Assembly (NCBI RefSeq): GCF_008369295.1
Contig: NZ_VOBG01000013.1
Coordinates: forward strand, 62,001-126,000
Direction of reading: 5' to 3'
DNA: 64,000 nt
Origin: Pseudomonas sp. ANT_H4
GTDB taxonomy: Bacteria > Pseudomonadota > Gammaproteobacteria > Pseudomonadales > Pseudomonadaceae
The number at the start of each line of letters is the position of its first letter. Position 1 is the stretch's first letter. The position numbers and the translations under genes were made by a program. This document shows positions 34,627 through 42,133 of the stretch, piece after piece. The notes under the pieces are model-generated. The model had not been told where the DNA came from. It made no database searches and worked only from the letters and a program-made list of their open reading frames with translations.

Positions 34627-34635
34627 TTTTCCGAG
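34627..34635. other. left att-arm half of the element's terminal inverted repeat
   Basis: TTTTCCGAG starts 12 bases inside the left GATGAT copy and is the exact reverse complement of CTCGGAAAA near the right end. After joining of the ends these would face each other around the crossover point, as expected for recombinase-binding arms of an attP site. Confidence 0.6.
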
Positions 34636-34670
34636 GAAGTTCACGGGCAGATTTTGATTAGCGAGGGCTC

Positions 34671-34800
34671 GCCCGGAAACGCCGCATAGGCGCGGGCGCA
34701 GTATCCGGGCGTGAGTAATCCACCTTGACCCTATGGGTCAATCATATGAGTGAATCAATAAGCGAGAATAGCCAAATCGCTTTTAATAGCTTTTGATTTT
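34671..34800. repeat. hairpin-rich module, copy 1 (element left end)
   Basis: The module starts with a bulged hairpin: GCCCG pairs with CGGGC, enclosing CGCC-GCATA-GGCG. It continues with a perfect palindrome TTGACCC-TAT-GGGTCAA (34725-34741) and ends with the conserved tail AATAGCCAAATCGCTTTTAA and beyond. A diverged second copy starts 325 bases to the right. Such structured repeats are typical of replication or transfer origins and recombination sites. It lies in a 665-bp stretch without genes. Confidence 0.7.
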
Positions 34801-34854
34801 CTGCCCCCAACCGGGGGGTATGGGGGGGATTTCACAAAACATAAAAGTAAATTA

Positions 34855-34869
34855 CGGCAGTACCTGCCG
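34855..34869. other. short perfect hairpin in the element's left non-coding region
   Basis: CGGCAG-TAC-CTGCCG forms a 6-bp perfect stem. A C5-AACC-G5 hairpin and a G-rich tract lie just before it (34804-34829). Both stand between the two copies of the larger module and may be part of an origin. No function can be proven from sequence. Confidence 0.4.
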
Positions 34870-34995
34870 CAAACGAAAACAGCTAAAACATTTAAGAACT
34901 TTTCAATTTAATAAGAATTCTCTCTCACTTTTATTTTTATTTGCTTCTGTAATATATGACCGAAGCATATCGCATGGTAGGCACCAACTCCGTGC

Positions 34996-35132
34996 GCCCG
35001 AAACGCCGCATAGGCGCGGGCGCTGTCTGGGCAGGGGTTGCCCCTTGACCGTCGCCCGAAGGGGCGGCTACGACGGTCATAGAGATGGGTGAATCAGTAA
35101 GAGAGAATAGCCAAATCGCTTTTAATAGCTTT
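34996..35132. repeat. hairpin-rich module, copy 2 (element left end)
   Basis: The same initial hairpin (GCCCG, AAA bulge, CGCC-GCATA-GGCG, CGGGC) is followed by a bigger cruciform in which TGACCGTCG (35046-35054) pairs with CGACGGTCA (35071-35079) and encloses an inner GCCC-GAAG-GGGC stem. The tail AATAGCCAAATCGCTTTTAA is identical to copy 1. After it comes a short GCTTTT tandem repeat (35129-35151). Confidence 0.7.
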
Positions 35133-35258
35133 TGCTTTTGCTTTTGCTTTTGACCTTCTTGGATAATTCTAAAACAACTCTCACAAAATAGATAAAAGCC
35201 ATATAATAAAAGGGTTTTATCATTTAGTTCAAACAACTGTTTAGTTTTCGACTCTATT

Positions 35259-35280
35259 AATTAAAACGATTGTTTTAATT
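35259..35280. promoter_or_regulatory. inverted repeat upstream of the rep gene (possible operator)
   Basis: AATTAAAAC-GATT-GTTTTAATT is a perfect 9-bp inverted repeat about 45 to 80 bases before the likely rep start. A second small hairpin, AAGAGC-CGAA-GCTCTT followed by GTGTTTTT (35294-35317), comes next and could act as an attenuator or terminator. Confidence 0.45.
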
Positions 35281-35324
35281 TAGGTCAGAAAAAAAGAGCC
35301 GAAGCTCTTGTGTTTTTCTTACAA

Positions 35325-37061
35325 ATGTTAAGATGTAGCTACCAAACAAACAACTTAACAATGATTTACAATAACAGCATACCATTTTATTTCCAACGCG
35401 CAATATCAAAAGAACGAAATAAAGAAACTTTTCTCAATAAGTTACACTCTCATTTCGAAGCTAAAAAACTAATTAATGAAATATCAAATTTCAAAAAATC
35501 CGGCTTCGACCACGAAAAAACCCTGCAAGAACTTAATTCAAGCTTAAAGCCGGTTAACGCCAGCAGCAAACTTGTATCTAATCTTCAAGAAGTATGTACG
35601 TCTTTCTACGAGATGGAAGTGCTTGTAAGGACGAAAGCGTTGTGTACAGCAACTCAAAAAAACAAGTTACGATATACAGAGTCCTTATCGTCTTTTCGTC
35701 AATGGGATAGGGACGCAGTTTGTCTTGCGATTGTGATTAATAAACTATTTTTGCATATAACTAAAAGCACGAAACTAACAAAAAAAGTAATCGAGCTTTC
35801 AATGTGTAAAATCACTCGCCAAGAGATGTTAAACATTGAGCTAATACAAGGCGTTAAAATTAGAGACTTGAAAGCAAGCGGGACGATATTAGACAAGCTC
35901 GATAAATATTATGAAGATGAAAATTTGATTTATGAGTTTGATTTGAACTTGTGCAGCAACGACGAAAAAAGACGGTTCAACGGCTTTCAGAAACACAAAA
36001 GAATAATAAGAAAAATCAGAGTTAGGGAAAATGAACTGATACAGCTTTCTGAAAAAGCGATTGGCTCTAATAATAGTTATTGCAGTAAAGTCGCACTGGA
36101 CTATCGTAATTTTGTAGATGAATGTCAGAAAGATTATCTACTTAATTCATACATCCAATATGGCGATGACGTTTCGACTCAAAAGCCGTTAGCTGATGTT
36201 GCAATGACTCCTGAACGACGTGTTTCAGAACTATACTCGTGTGTAAAAAATATGGAGCTTGTTGCAGAACAAAGAAAATATGTATGTTTATTTTTAACTG
36301 CGACTTGCCCGGCCTCATTTCACGCAAACCCTAAATTCGGAAAAAATACGTGGGATGGTTCAACTCCTCGCCAAGCATCTGATTATTTGAGCAAGAAATT
36401 AGATGAGTTGAGCAAAGCTCGCAATCGTTACGAGCTTAATGATTTTGGGCTTTGGACGAAAGAATTGCATAAAGACCAGTGTCCGCATTTGCACGCATTA
36501 TTATTTGTTTGTCCCACAAAATCCGATGATTTAATACTTCATATTAATAGAATTTTCAAGCATTCAGAAAAATCAACGACCATTGAAATAATATCTGCTG
36601 AACAAGCTAAAAAACACGGTAAGAAAAAAGCATCTGCATCTACTTATGTAATGAAATATCTAATAAAAGCAATACAGAACCCCGATAGTGAGTCGTTAAA
36701 AGTAAAGGCAGGCTGTATGATTTGGGGCATAAGACGCTATGGGTTTTTCGGAGTTGAGCGAGCAATATCAGTCTGGCGAAAATTTAATCGCTTCGTAAAA
36801 ATGGAAGAGTGGCAAATAAAGCTTGAACTTAAACACCCCGTTTTTAGAAAATTAGCATCCCTGAGAAAAGAGTTAAAATTTTTAGATTTTTGTAAGGTCG
36901 CAAAAGAACGTCTGGAATGGATAACAGAGCTTAAAATTGTTGAGCGTCTATACGATTTTGAAGAAATGATGACCTTTAATGTTGGGTTGAGAGTTATAGG
37001 GTCTAATATAGAATTAGCGACGAAGATAGATTGTTCAATAATCTATAAAGACAAACCCTAA
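35325..37061 (+). CDS. phage P2 A-like (Phage_GPA) HUH replication initiator of the element
   Basis: The protein of about 578 residues has a poorly conserved, AT-coded N-terminal half. The catalytic block follows from about residue 320 to 460: CLFLTATCPASFHANPKFG, the HUH motif in QCPHLHALLF, and the paired tyrosines STYVMKYLIKAI (Tyr-x3-Tyr). This is the arrangement in P2 gpA and phiX174 A proteins, which nick DNA and start rolling-circle replication. It suggests the excised element can replicate itself. The start is uncertain: GTG at 35310, ATG at 35325 and ATG at 35361 are possible and none has a good ribosome site. It converges with the relaxase gene, 3 bases apart. Confidence 0.8.
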   Translation: MLRCSYQTNNLTMIYNNSIPFYFQRAISKERNKETFLNKLHSHFEAKKLINEISNFKKSGFDHEKTLQELNSSLKPVNASSKLVSNLQEVCTSFYEMEVLVRTKALCTATQKNKLRYTESLSSFRQWDRDAVCLAIVINKLFLHITKSTKLTKKVIELSMCKITRQEMLNIELIQGVKIRDLKASGTILDKLDKYYEDENLIYEFDLNLCSNDEKRRFNGFQKHKRIIRKIRVRENELIQLSEKAIGSNNSYCSKVALDYRNFVDECQKDYLLNSYIQYGDDVSTQKPLADVAMTPERRVSELYSCVKNMELVAEQRKYVCLFLTATCPASFHANPKFGKNTWDGSTPRQASDYLSKKLDELSKARNRYELNDFGLWTKELHKDQCPHLHALLFVCPTKSDDLILHINRIFKHSEKSTTIEIISAEQAKKHGKKKASASTYVMKYLIKAIQNPDSESLKVKAGCMIWGIRRYGFFGVERAISVWRKFNRFVKMEEWQIKLELKHPVFRKLASLRKELKFLDFCKVAKERLEWITELKIVERLYDFEEMMTFNVGLRVIGSNIELATKIDCSIIYKDKP

Positions 37062-37064
37062 AAT

Positions 37065-38591
37065 TTAGGGCTTATGTACTTTTAATGGTTGCAGTGGGTC
37101 AAGCCCCATTTCCCCTTGGCGGGTTAATTTTTCTAACAGTTTTCTATCAATCTCTTGATTGTCGAATATTTTTTCTGCCTTTGATTTTGTTTTCGTACCA
37201 GTAGACGTTGCGGGCTTTTCTTTTTCAGGCTTTTCAGGCTTTTCAGTTTCAGGTGCTTCAATATTTTCTGATGCTGAATGGTTTGGGAATAAATCAGAGA
37301 ATGAAACAGACGTTTTAAATAAATCATCGATCTCAAAATTTTCTTTTTTCAGTTCGTTAATATGACGTTCAAGAAGCTTGATTTTTGTCTTTGGGTATTT
37401 ATCTTGATTGGCTTTTACACGCTCGAAAAGCGCAGATAAATCCGATTGAGTTGGTTGATAATTGGACACTTCTAAACCCATCATTGCGGAGACAAGCCAA
37501 GTTTTACGTTTAAAATCTTCCGACCCGGTGAGGTAAAACGGTCCTTTAGTACCTTTTGCGATCAATGCCTGCATTCCTGCTTTGATGCTCATTTCATTTG
37601 GATTTGTGAAAGAAACACTATTGTCGTTGACTGTAAAACTGGCTTTGTACTTCTCATTTTTGCTTGTGTAGTTCACACCATCCACGGTTTGAAATTTTGT
37701 ATAAAGGCTTTCACGGCGGTTAGGTTGTGGTTTTGGGTCTGTACCTGGACTCGAAGAAATTTCGCCTGATTCGTCGGGAGGTAACGGAGACTCAAAACGT
37801 AAGATTAACTCTGCAATGCCATTCTCATCAAACTTGTATTTTTCAATCAGCTTGCTCATTTGAAAGCCGATTGAACTTGGCTTTATAGATGTTGAACCTT
37901 TTGTGATGTAATAGCCCGATAGCTTGCTAGGGTCGGTTTTGCTCTTGTTTGCACGAATAGTAAACCCTTCATCAATCATCGCCTTAAACAACGCCTCCGG
38001 CGTCTTGGCGTTGGAAATAATGCCTTTCAACTCGTTCTTACATTTTTTTTCATCAGATTCTTGACCAGTACGACTTTCGTACTGTTTAGAAGCATAATTA
38101 AGCCTAACAGGGTTTGGGTCATTTCTGCTTTCAGAGATTTTCTCGTTTTTGAGTGAGTATTTTTTTTCGATCCTTTGGGCAAGATTTTCCAATGCTCGAT
38201 AATTATCTTTCTTGAAAAAAACCTTATGGTCGAAATCTCTATTTTCCATCACAAGGTGAAGATGTGGGTTGTTAGTGTCTCTATGAACGGCAAGCAAAAA
38301 ATTACGATTATCACCAAAGTGGCGCTTTACCAACTCATTGCCAATCATTATTAACTTATCATCTGAAATATCTTGATGTTGTTCTTCAAACGAAACGATG
38401 TAGTGCATTTCATTGCTTTTCTGTTTTGCCGTTAATCTACTATTAAAATCTAACTCGATAGACTTTGCTGATTCATTAATATCACCCATATTTACGGGAA
38501 TATTGCCACTGATGCGAGTGGCTTTCGTTAATACATAATTGGCCAGGTTTTTGGTGTTGGGCTGAATGCGGGGCACTTCTTTAATTAACAT
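37065..38591 (-). CDS. MOB-family relaxase with C-terminal LPD7-like domain
   Basis: The 508-residue protein has the relaxase fold: a candidate catalytic Tyr at residue 19 (NLANYVLTKA), and the metal motif HRDTNNPHLHLVMENRD with three His (103, 110, 112). A Pro/Ser-rich linker near residue 270 to 290 leads to a second domain (about 295 to 390) with IAKGTKGPFYLTGSEDFKRK and GLEVSNYQP, which resembles LPD7, often attached to relaxases. It should nick oriT and pilot one strand to a recipient through another element's pore. Its ATG overlaps the stop of the upstream gene (TAATG). Confidence 0.85.
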   Translation of the reverse strand: MLIKEVPRIQPNTKNLANYVLTKATRISGNIPVNMGDINESAKSIELDFNSRLTAKQKSNEMHYIVSFEEQHQDISDDKLIMIGNELVKRHFGDNRNFLLAVHRDTNNPHLHLVMENRDFDHKVFFKKDNYRALENLAQRIEKKYSLKNEKISESRNDPNPVRLNYASKQYESRTGQESDEKKCKNELKGIISNAKTPEALFKAMIDEGFTIRANKSKTDPSKLSGYYITKGSTSIKPSSIGFQMSKLIEKYKFDENGIAELILRFESPLPPDESGEISSSPGTDPKPQPNRRESLYTKFQTVDGVNYTSKNEKYKASFTVNDNSVSFTNPNEMSIKAGMQALIAKGTKGPFYLTGSEDFKRKTWLVSAMMGLEVSNYQPTQSDLSALFERVKANQDKYPKTKIKLLERHINELKKENFEIDDLFKTSVSFSDLFPNHSASENIEAPETEKPEKPEKEKPATSTGTKTKSKAEKIFDNQEIDRKLLEKLTRQGEMGLDPLQPLKVHKP

Positions 38592-39337
38592 TATTTAGCC
38601 CCATCTATAAATGCTATTAGGTCAGCGCTCCCTTTGATTATATTGGGGTGAATTTTTTCTGAAAGAGCCCATTGAAGATAATCGAGAATGTTTTTTATTA
38701 TCGCCTCGCTATGCTTTTTCTCTACCACATAAGCATTTGCAGCTTCTCCGCATTTAACAAGATTATTATCTAATGCGAGATTTATAGATGGATTAGTAAA
38801 CTCTTTCTCGTAAACAGAAAACTCATCGAAGAAATTGCGTAGCAAATTATAAAAGTCTTGCTTTGGGAATTTCTCTTTATACTCGCTACATTCTTTTTCG
38901 GTGAAGCTAATCGTGTATTGCTTCTTTCTTTCTGAATGACTATCGTCAAATAGCGAAGAATTTATAATCGCTGCAAAATCTGGTTTTGTGGATGTTTTTA
39001 TTTCAAGCGTCTTGAATCGCAAACGACTAACATCGAGCTTCATCTTTATTAAATTTCGAAGGGTGTTGTTTATGCGCCTGTTGATTTCAGGGTCAGCACT
39101 TTTGAATTGAGATAGATTAGTGCAGAGATTTGCCAGTATCTGATTGTACTTTGAAAACTCTTCAAAATTTCCATTTTTGGCTATCACGACATAGCTACGA
39201 TTTTGCAGGGCGTATTGTTTAAATGCTTCTGAAAGTGAAAATTTCGAAACGGATAATTGGTTATATTCTCTTCGAAGCTGTTCGATTTGTTCGGCGTTAA
39301 TTTCAGTTAAACGGGTACTTGCTTTGTATTTGCTCAT
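38591..39337 (-). CDS. unknown protein coupled to the relaxase (candidate mobilisation accessory factor)
   Basis: I do not recognise this 248-residue protein. It is Lys/Glu/Asn-rich, predicted mostly helical, with an N-terminal basic stretch (MSKYKASTRLTEINAEQIEQ) that could bind DNA and no membrane segment or signal. It overlaps the relaxase start by one base and is the first gene of that pair, the position usually held by MobC-type accessory proteins that help the relaxase bind oriT. A MobC role is inferred from position and size only. Two hairpins that may be oriT lie 98 to 150 bases upstream of its start. Confidence 0.6.
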   Translation of the reverse strand: MSKYKASTRLTEINAEQIEQLRREYNQLSVSKFSLSEAFKQYALQNRSYVVIAKNGNFEEFSKYNQILANLCTNLSQFKSADPEINRRINNTLRNLIKMKLDVSRLRFKTLEIKTSTKPDFAAIINSSLFDDSHSERKKQYTISFTEKECSEYKEKFPKQDFYNLLRNFFDEFSVYEKEFTNPSINLALDNNLVKCGEAANAYVVEKKHSEAIIKNILDYLQWALSEKIHPNIIKGSADLIAFIDGAK

Positions 39338-39434
39338 TAGGGTTTTTGTTTGTTATGAGCATATTTTAGCATTTTGTTTTTCTAATGATGCCCTTTGCGC
39401 TGATTTATCAGCCGTGTGCTTTGCTGTGCTTTTA

Positions 39435-39487
39435 GATACGACCCTTGTGGGAGTATCGTGTCCCCGTAATTACCCCTTGTGGGTAAT
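39435..39487. other. twin hairpins sharing CCCTTGTGGG, candidate oriT or operator
   Basis: Two neighbouring hairpins have the same tip. The first is GATAC-GA-CCC-TTGT-GGG-A-GTATC (39435-39457); the second is ATTACCC-CTTGT-GGGTAAT (39469-39487), a perfect 7-bp stem. They lie just upstream of the mobilisation operon, where oriT of mobilisable elements commonly sits. An operator for the operon's regulator is the alternative. Confidence 0.5.
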
Positions 39488-39507
39488 GGAGTGGGCGAGC
39501 ATAAAAT

Positions 39508-39540
39508 AACCGAACGACGATAGTCGTGATGGTTTTTTAT
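39508..39540 (+). terminator. terminator-like hairpin in the element
   Basis: ACGAC-GATA-GTCGT with outer AACC/GGTT pairs, followed by TTTTTTAT on the plus strand. No plus-strand gene is known just before it, so its use is unclear. Confidence 0.35.
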
Positions 39541-39616
39541 TCTGCTTGCTTCTTTTGATTTCGCTGTTGTCTGATTTTAGGATTGAATTTTTCGGGTGGA
39601 AATTATTTAAAAGGGA

Positions 39617-39661
39617 AGTCCAATAAAATCCAGAATTTATAATTCAGGATTTTATTGGACT
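39617..39661 (-). terminator. long perfect hairpin after the recombinase gene
   Basis: AGTCCAATAAAATCC (39617-39631) pairs completely with its inverted copy at 39647-39661, and an inner GAATT-TAT-AATTC stem continues it. It begins 7 bases after the recombinase stop and likely ends that transcript, insulating the mobilisation operon and the hairpins upstream of it. Confidence 0.65.
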
Positions 39662-39667
39662 GGGTTT

Positions 39668-41338
39668 TTAGTGAACGGTTAGGTCAAACATAGTTTGCAA
39701 GTCGCCAATTTCATACTCTTCAAGAATATTTTTCAGCGGGAATTTTGTCACGTTATTACAAATCCTTTCATCAACATCATCGTTTTTTCGGCGCATAGAA
39801 AAGCCAGTTTGCCTTGTAGATTTTGAATGTCTAACAAGAAATATAATATCGTTTGTCTTGAAAAAATAGTTTAGCTTTGCTCGACCTTCATCAGTCATAA
39901 ACAAATCAATCACTGTTTTAGCACTTTCTATGTTTATAGTGTCTTTATCACTGGCTGCATTATGGATTAATAATATTTCTTTATTGAGGGCTTCGATTTC
40001 TTTTTCGGTGTTAGATATTTCCTGAATGAACTTGGTAGGCACATTGTAATCAGCCTCAACCATTTGGACATTCATATTGTCGAGTTTAGTCCGCCTTGAA
40101 ATCAGCTGCTTTTGCTTCTCTTCAAGAACCAAATTATTGTTTTCGGTATCAGGTTTTAACAGGCTGTTGATTTTTGGATTGATAAATCTCGCTTGGGTGG
40201 AAATCCCTTTAAAGTCTCGCTTAAATTCCGTGGCTACTCGATTAATCATTTTTATGCTTTCTAATAGAGAGCCAAGCACATATTCAAACCTGATATTGTC
40301 AGCGGTGCAAATATGCTTTTGAACTCTGGCATTATCACATTTAAAGAAAGGATAAATCTTTCCTTTATAACGGCTTCCACGGTGGTCGTAGTAAAGTTTA
40401 CCACCGCATTCGGCGCAAAAAATACAATGCTTGAAAATGTTAAAATCCTGTTCTGTTCTTCTACCACTCCAATTTTTTTGCTTGCGATTTGTCATCACAT
40501 CCACGGCTTTATAGAAAAGCCCTGGCTCAATCAAGTTCGGGTAATAATTCTCGATAAAGCCAGTCAATATTTTTTTTGCTTTGCCATCTGCGGTGTATTC
40601 AATGCGATGAGTAGCCATACAACCAATTACAGTTTTATTTCTGATAATTTTGTTAAGTGTTCCGTTATTCCATTTTTTAAGCGAGGTTTCGTTAATCTTT
40701 GTGATTGCTGTATTAATGCCGAATTGGAGCAGTAGTTCAAAAAGCCTTTGAATTTCTTCTTGCTCTTCTTTTTGAATCACGAATTTATTATTTTCGACTC
40801 GCAAGCCGTAGGGGATAGATTTGCCCTTTTTGATGATGACTTCACCATTCTCTGCTTTTGCTTTACGTGCTTTCCAAGCAGATAACAAACGACCAGATTT
40901 TGTTTCAGACTCTTCGTTAGCCCTCTTCGCAATGAGGCTAATCATCAGGAGGTTTTCAAAATCCCGGCTTGGGTCATTATACGAATATGTCTTTTTGTCC
41001 ACGGTCGTATAGATGTTGATGCCTTTTTTCAAAATCCCTTGAAGAAGCTCTACACCATCAAGCACCCGTTGGCGTGTTATTCGGTCAATACTCTCAACGA
41101 CCAGATAATCACCCGCACGAATGGCACCGCTGCCCATCCTGTCTAACATCTCTTTGAAATTGCCAGACCGGGCGTTGTCGCCCCTGAACGCCGATTTTCC
41201 CTTGTCGTATACGACCTCCACGATCTTCGTCCCCGTGGTCGTCTCAAAGAGTTCTAAGGCGGTCAACTGGCGATTTTCGCTGTCGCCCGTTGCCTGAATT
41301 GCGCGGGAAAAGCGTATATATGCGTATGCTTTGGTCAT
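39668..41338 (-). CDS. large serine recombinase (integrase) of the element
   Basis: The 556-residue protein has a resolvase-type N-terminal domain with nucleophile Ser11 in YIRFSRA and the ESIDRITRQRV block, a recombinase domain (GKSIPYGLRV, TLNKIIRNKTVIGC), a zinc ribbon with CAECGGKLYYDH and later Cys334 and Cys344, and a Glu/Lys-rich coiled coil (about 390 to 450). This layout is that of large serine integrases, which join attP and attB without a long shared core. The ATG has GGTGG upstream and lies only about 45 bases from the element's right end, so its promoter is probably in dprA when integrated or in the other end when circular. Confidence 0.93.
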   Translation of the reverse strand: MTKAYAYIRFSRAIQATGDSENRQLTALELFETTTGTKIVEVVYDKGKSAFRGDNARSGNFKEMLDRMGSGAIRAGDYLVVESIDRITRQRVLDGVELLQGILKKGINIYTTVDKKTYSYNDPSRDFENLLMISLIAKRANEESETKSGRLLSAWKARKAKAENGEVIIKKGKSIPYGLRVENNKFVIQKEEQEEIQRLFELLLQFGINTAITKINETSLKKWNNGTLNKIIRNKTVIGCMATHRIEYTADGKAKKILTGFIENYYPNLIEPGLFYKAVDVMTNRKQKNWSGRRTEQDFNIFKHCIFCAECGGKLYYDHRGSRYKGKIYPFFKCDNARVQKHICTADNIRFEYVLGSLLESIKMINRVATEFKRDFKGISTQARFINPKINSLLKPDTENNNLVLEEKQKQLISRRTKLDNMNVQMVEADYNVPTKFIQEISNTEKEIEALNKEILLIHNAASDKDTINIESAKTVIDLFMTDEGRAKLNYFFKTNDIIFLVRHSKSTRQTGFSMRRKNDDVDERICNNVTKFPLKNILEEYEIGDLQTMFDLTVH

Positions 41339-41359
41339 TTTTTAACCACCCAAGATTCA

Positions 41360-41368
41360 CTCGGAAAA
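41360..41368. other. right att-arm half of the element's terminal inverted repeat
   Basis: CTCGGAAAA ends 11 bases before the right GATGAT copy and is the exact reverse complement of the left-end sequence TTTTCCGAG. It lies between the recombinase start codon and the integration point. Confidence 0.6.
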
Positions 41369-41376
41369 TTATATCA

Positions 41377-42069
41377 CTAGATGATAATCCGGTTGCGCCG
41401 TGGAAAGTTACCGGCCTGGGGCGGAGCGTCCAACGGGAATTCGGAAACCACGGCACTGCCTTGGGCAATCATCGCCTCGGCCAAGCGTCGGTGGCGCTGT
41501 GGATAAAAATTTTCCAGCCCGGTGCCCAGCACGCCGATTGTATGCCCCCCAACATCCAAAGCCGCCTGGTGAGCGGCGCCGTCGATGCCCAGGGCAAGGC
41601 CACTGGTAATGACAAAACCGGCACTCGCTAGGCTGCGGGAAAACGCGGCGGCGGTGTCCATTCCTGGCCTGGAGGCACGGCGGCTGCCGACCATCGCCAG
41701 CTGTGGCTTTTCCAGAATGCCCGGGTCGCCAGCGACGAATAATAGCGGTGGCGCGTCATCCAATTCTGCGAGCAGCGCCGGGTAGTCGGGGTGGTCCCAC
41801 ATCAGCAAATGCTGGGCCGGACGCTCTAGCCAGGTCAATGCCGCGCTGGCGCCGTCACGCACTTCCTCGCTGCGCCGAGCATCGGCGCTAGCCGCCTTGA
41901 GGCCCAGGGAGCGCCAGGCACTGGCCGGTGCACTGATGGCTTTTGATGCCGAACCAAACGCCTCGATGAGTTTTCGAAAACCCCTGGGGCCCAGTTCCGG
42001 CAGCCTGTGCAAGCGTAGTCGAGCTTCCAGTTCTGCCGGTGAAATTTCGCGGTTATTCGTCGGTAACAT
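41377..42069 (-). pseudogene. dprA: dprA, 5' fragment (split by mobile element)
   Basis: The fragment starts at MLPTNNREISPAELEARL with AAGGATG before the ATG and encodes the SAM-like N-terminal domain and most of the Rossmann-like domain (AMVGSRRASRPG, SGLALGIDGAAHQAAL, GLENFYPQRHRRLAE, and SEFPLDAPPQAGNFPRRNRI). After NRI the frame enters element DNA and stops within two codons. The missing part is at 34201-34614. The two parts together would give about 365 residues, the normal length. The truncated product lacks the second half of the nucleotide-binding fold and the C-terminal domain, so it should be inactive. Confidence 0.93.
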
Positions 42070-42133
42070 TTGATCATCCTTGATCATGAACAAGCTGTGG
42101 ATAACTCTGTTGGTAACTTATTTAGCAGACTAA

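Larger units (their letters stand above)
34609..41385. mobile_element. integrative mobilisable element inserted in dprA
   Basis: An AT-rich 6.8-kb block interrupts DprA after its NRI motif. Both edges carry GATGAT (34609-34614 and 41380-41385), and a 9-bp inverted repeat (TTTTCCGAG at 34627-34635, CTCGGAAAA at 41360-41368) lies 12 and 11 bases inside. The content is a P2 A-like HUH replication protein, a MOB relaxase, a coupled protein of unknown function and a large serine recombinase next to the right end. There are no conjugation-pore, coupling-protein, capsid or resistance genes. This fits an element that integrates by serine recombination and moves with help from a conjugative partner. 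Whether it still excises is not known. Confidence 0.9.

Noticed and set aside
34645..34800. A CRISPR array or tandem repeat array at the left end
   Set aside because: There are only two copies of the module, they differ inside, and the GCTTTT tandem is too short; no cas genes are nearby.
39324..39509. 61-codon plus-strand frame in the gap before the recombinase stop
   Set aside because: Cys/Leu-rich, no ribosome site, and it covers the hairpins; likely chance.
34609..41385. The element as a prophage or phage satellite
   Set aside because: Only the replication protein is phage-like; there are no capsid, packaging, lysis or phage-type repressor genes, and a relaxase is present.
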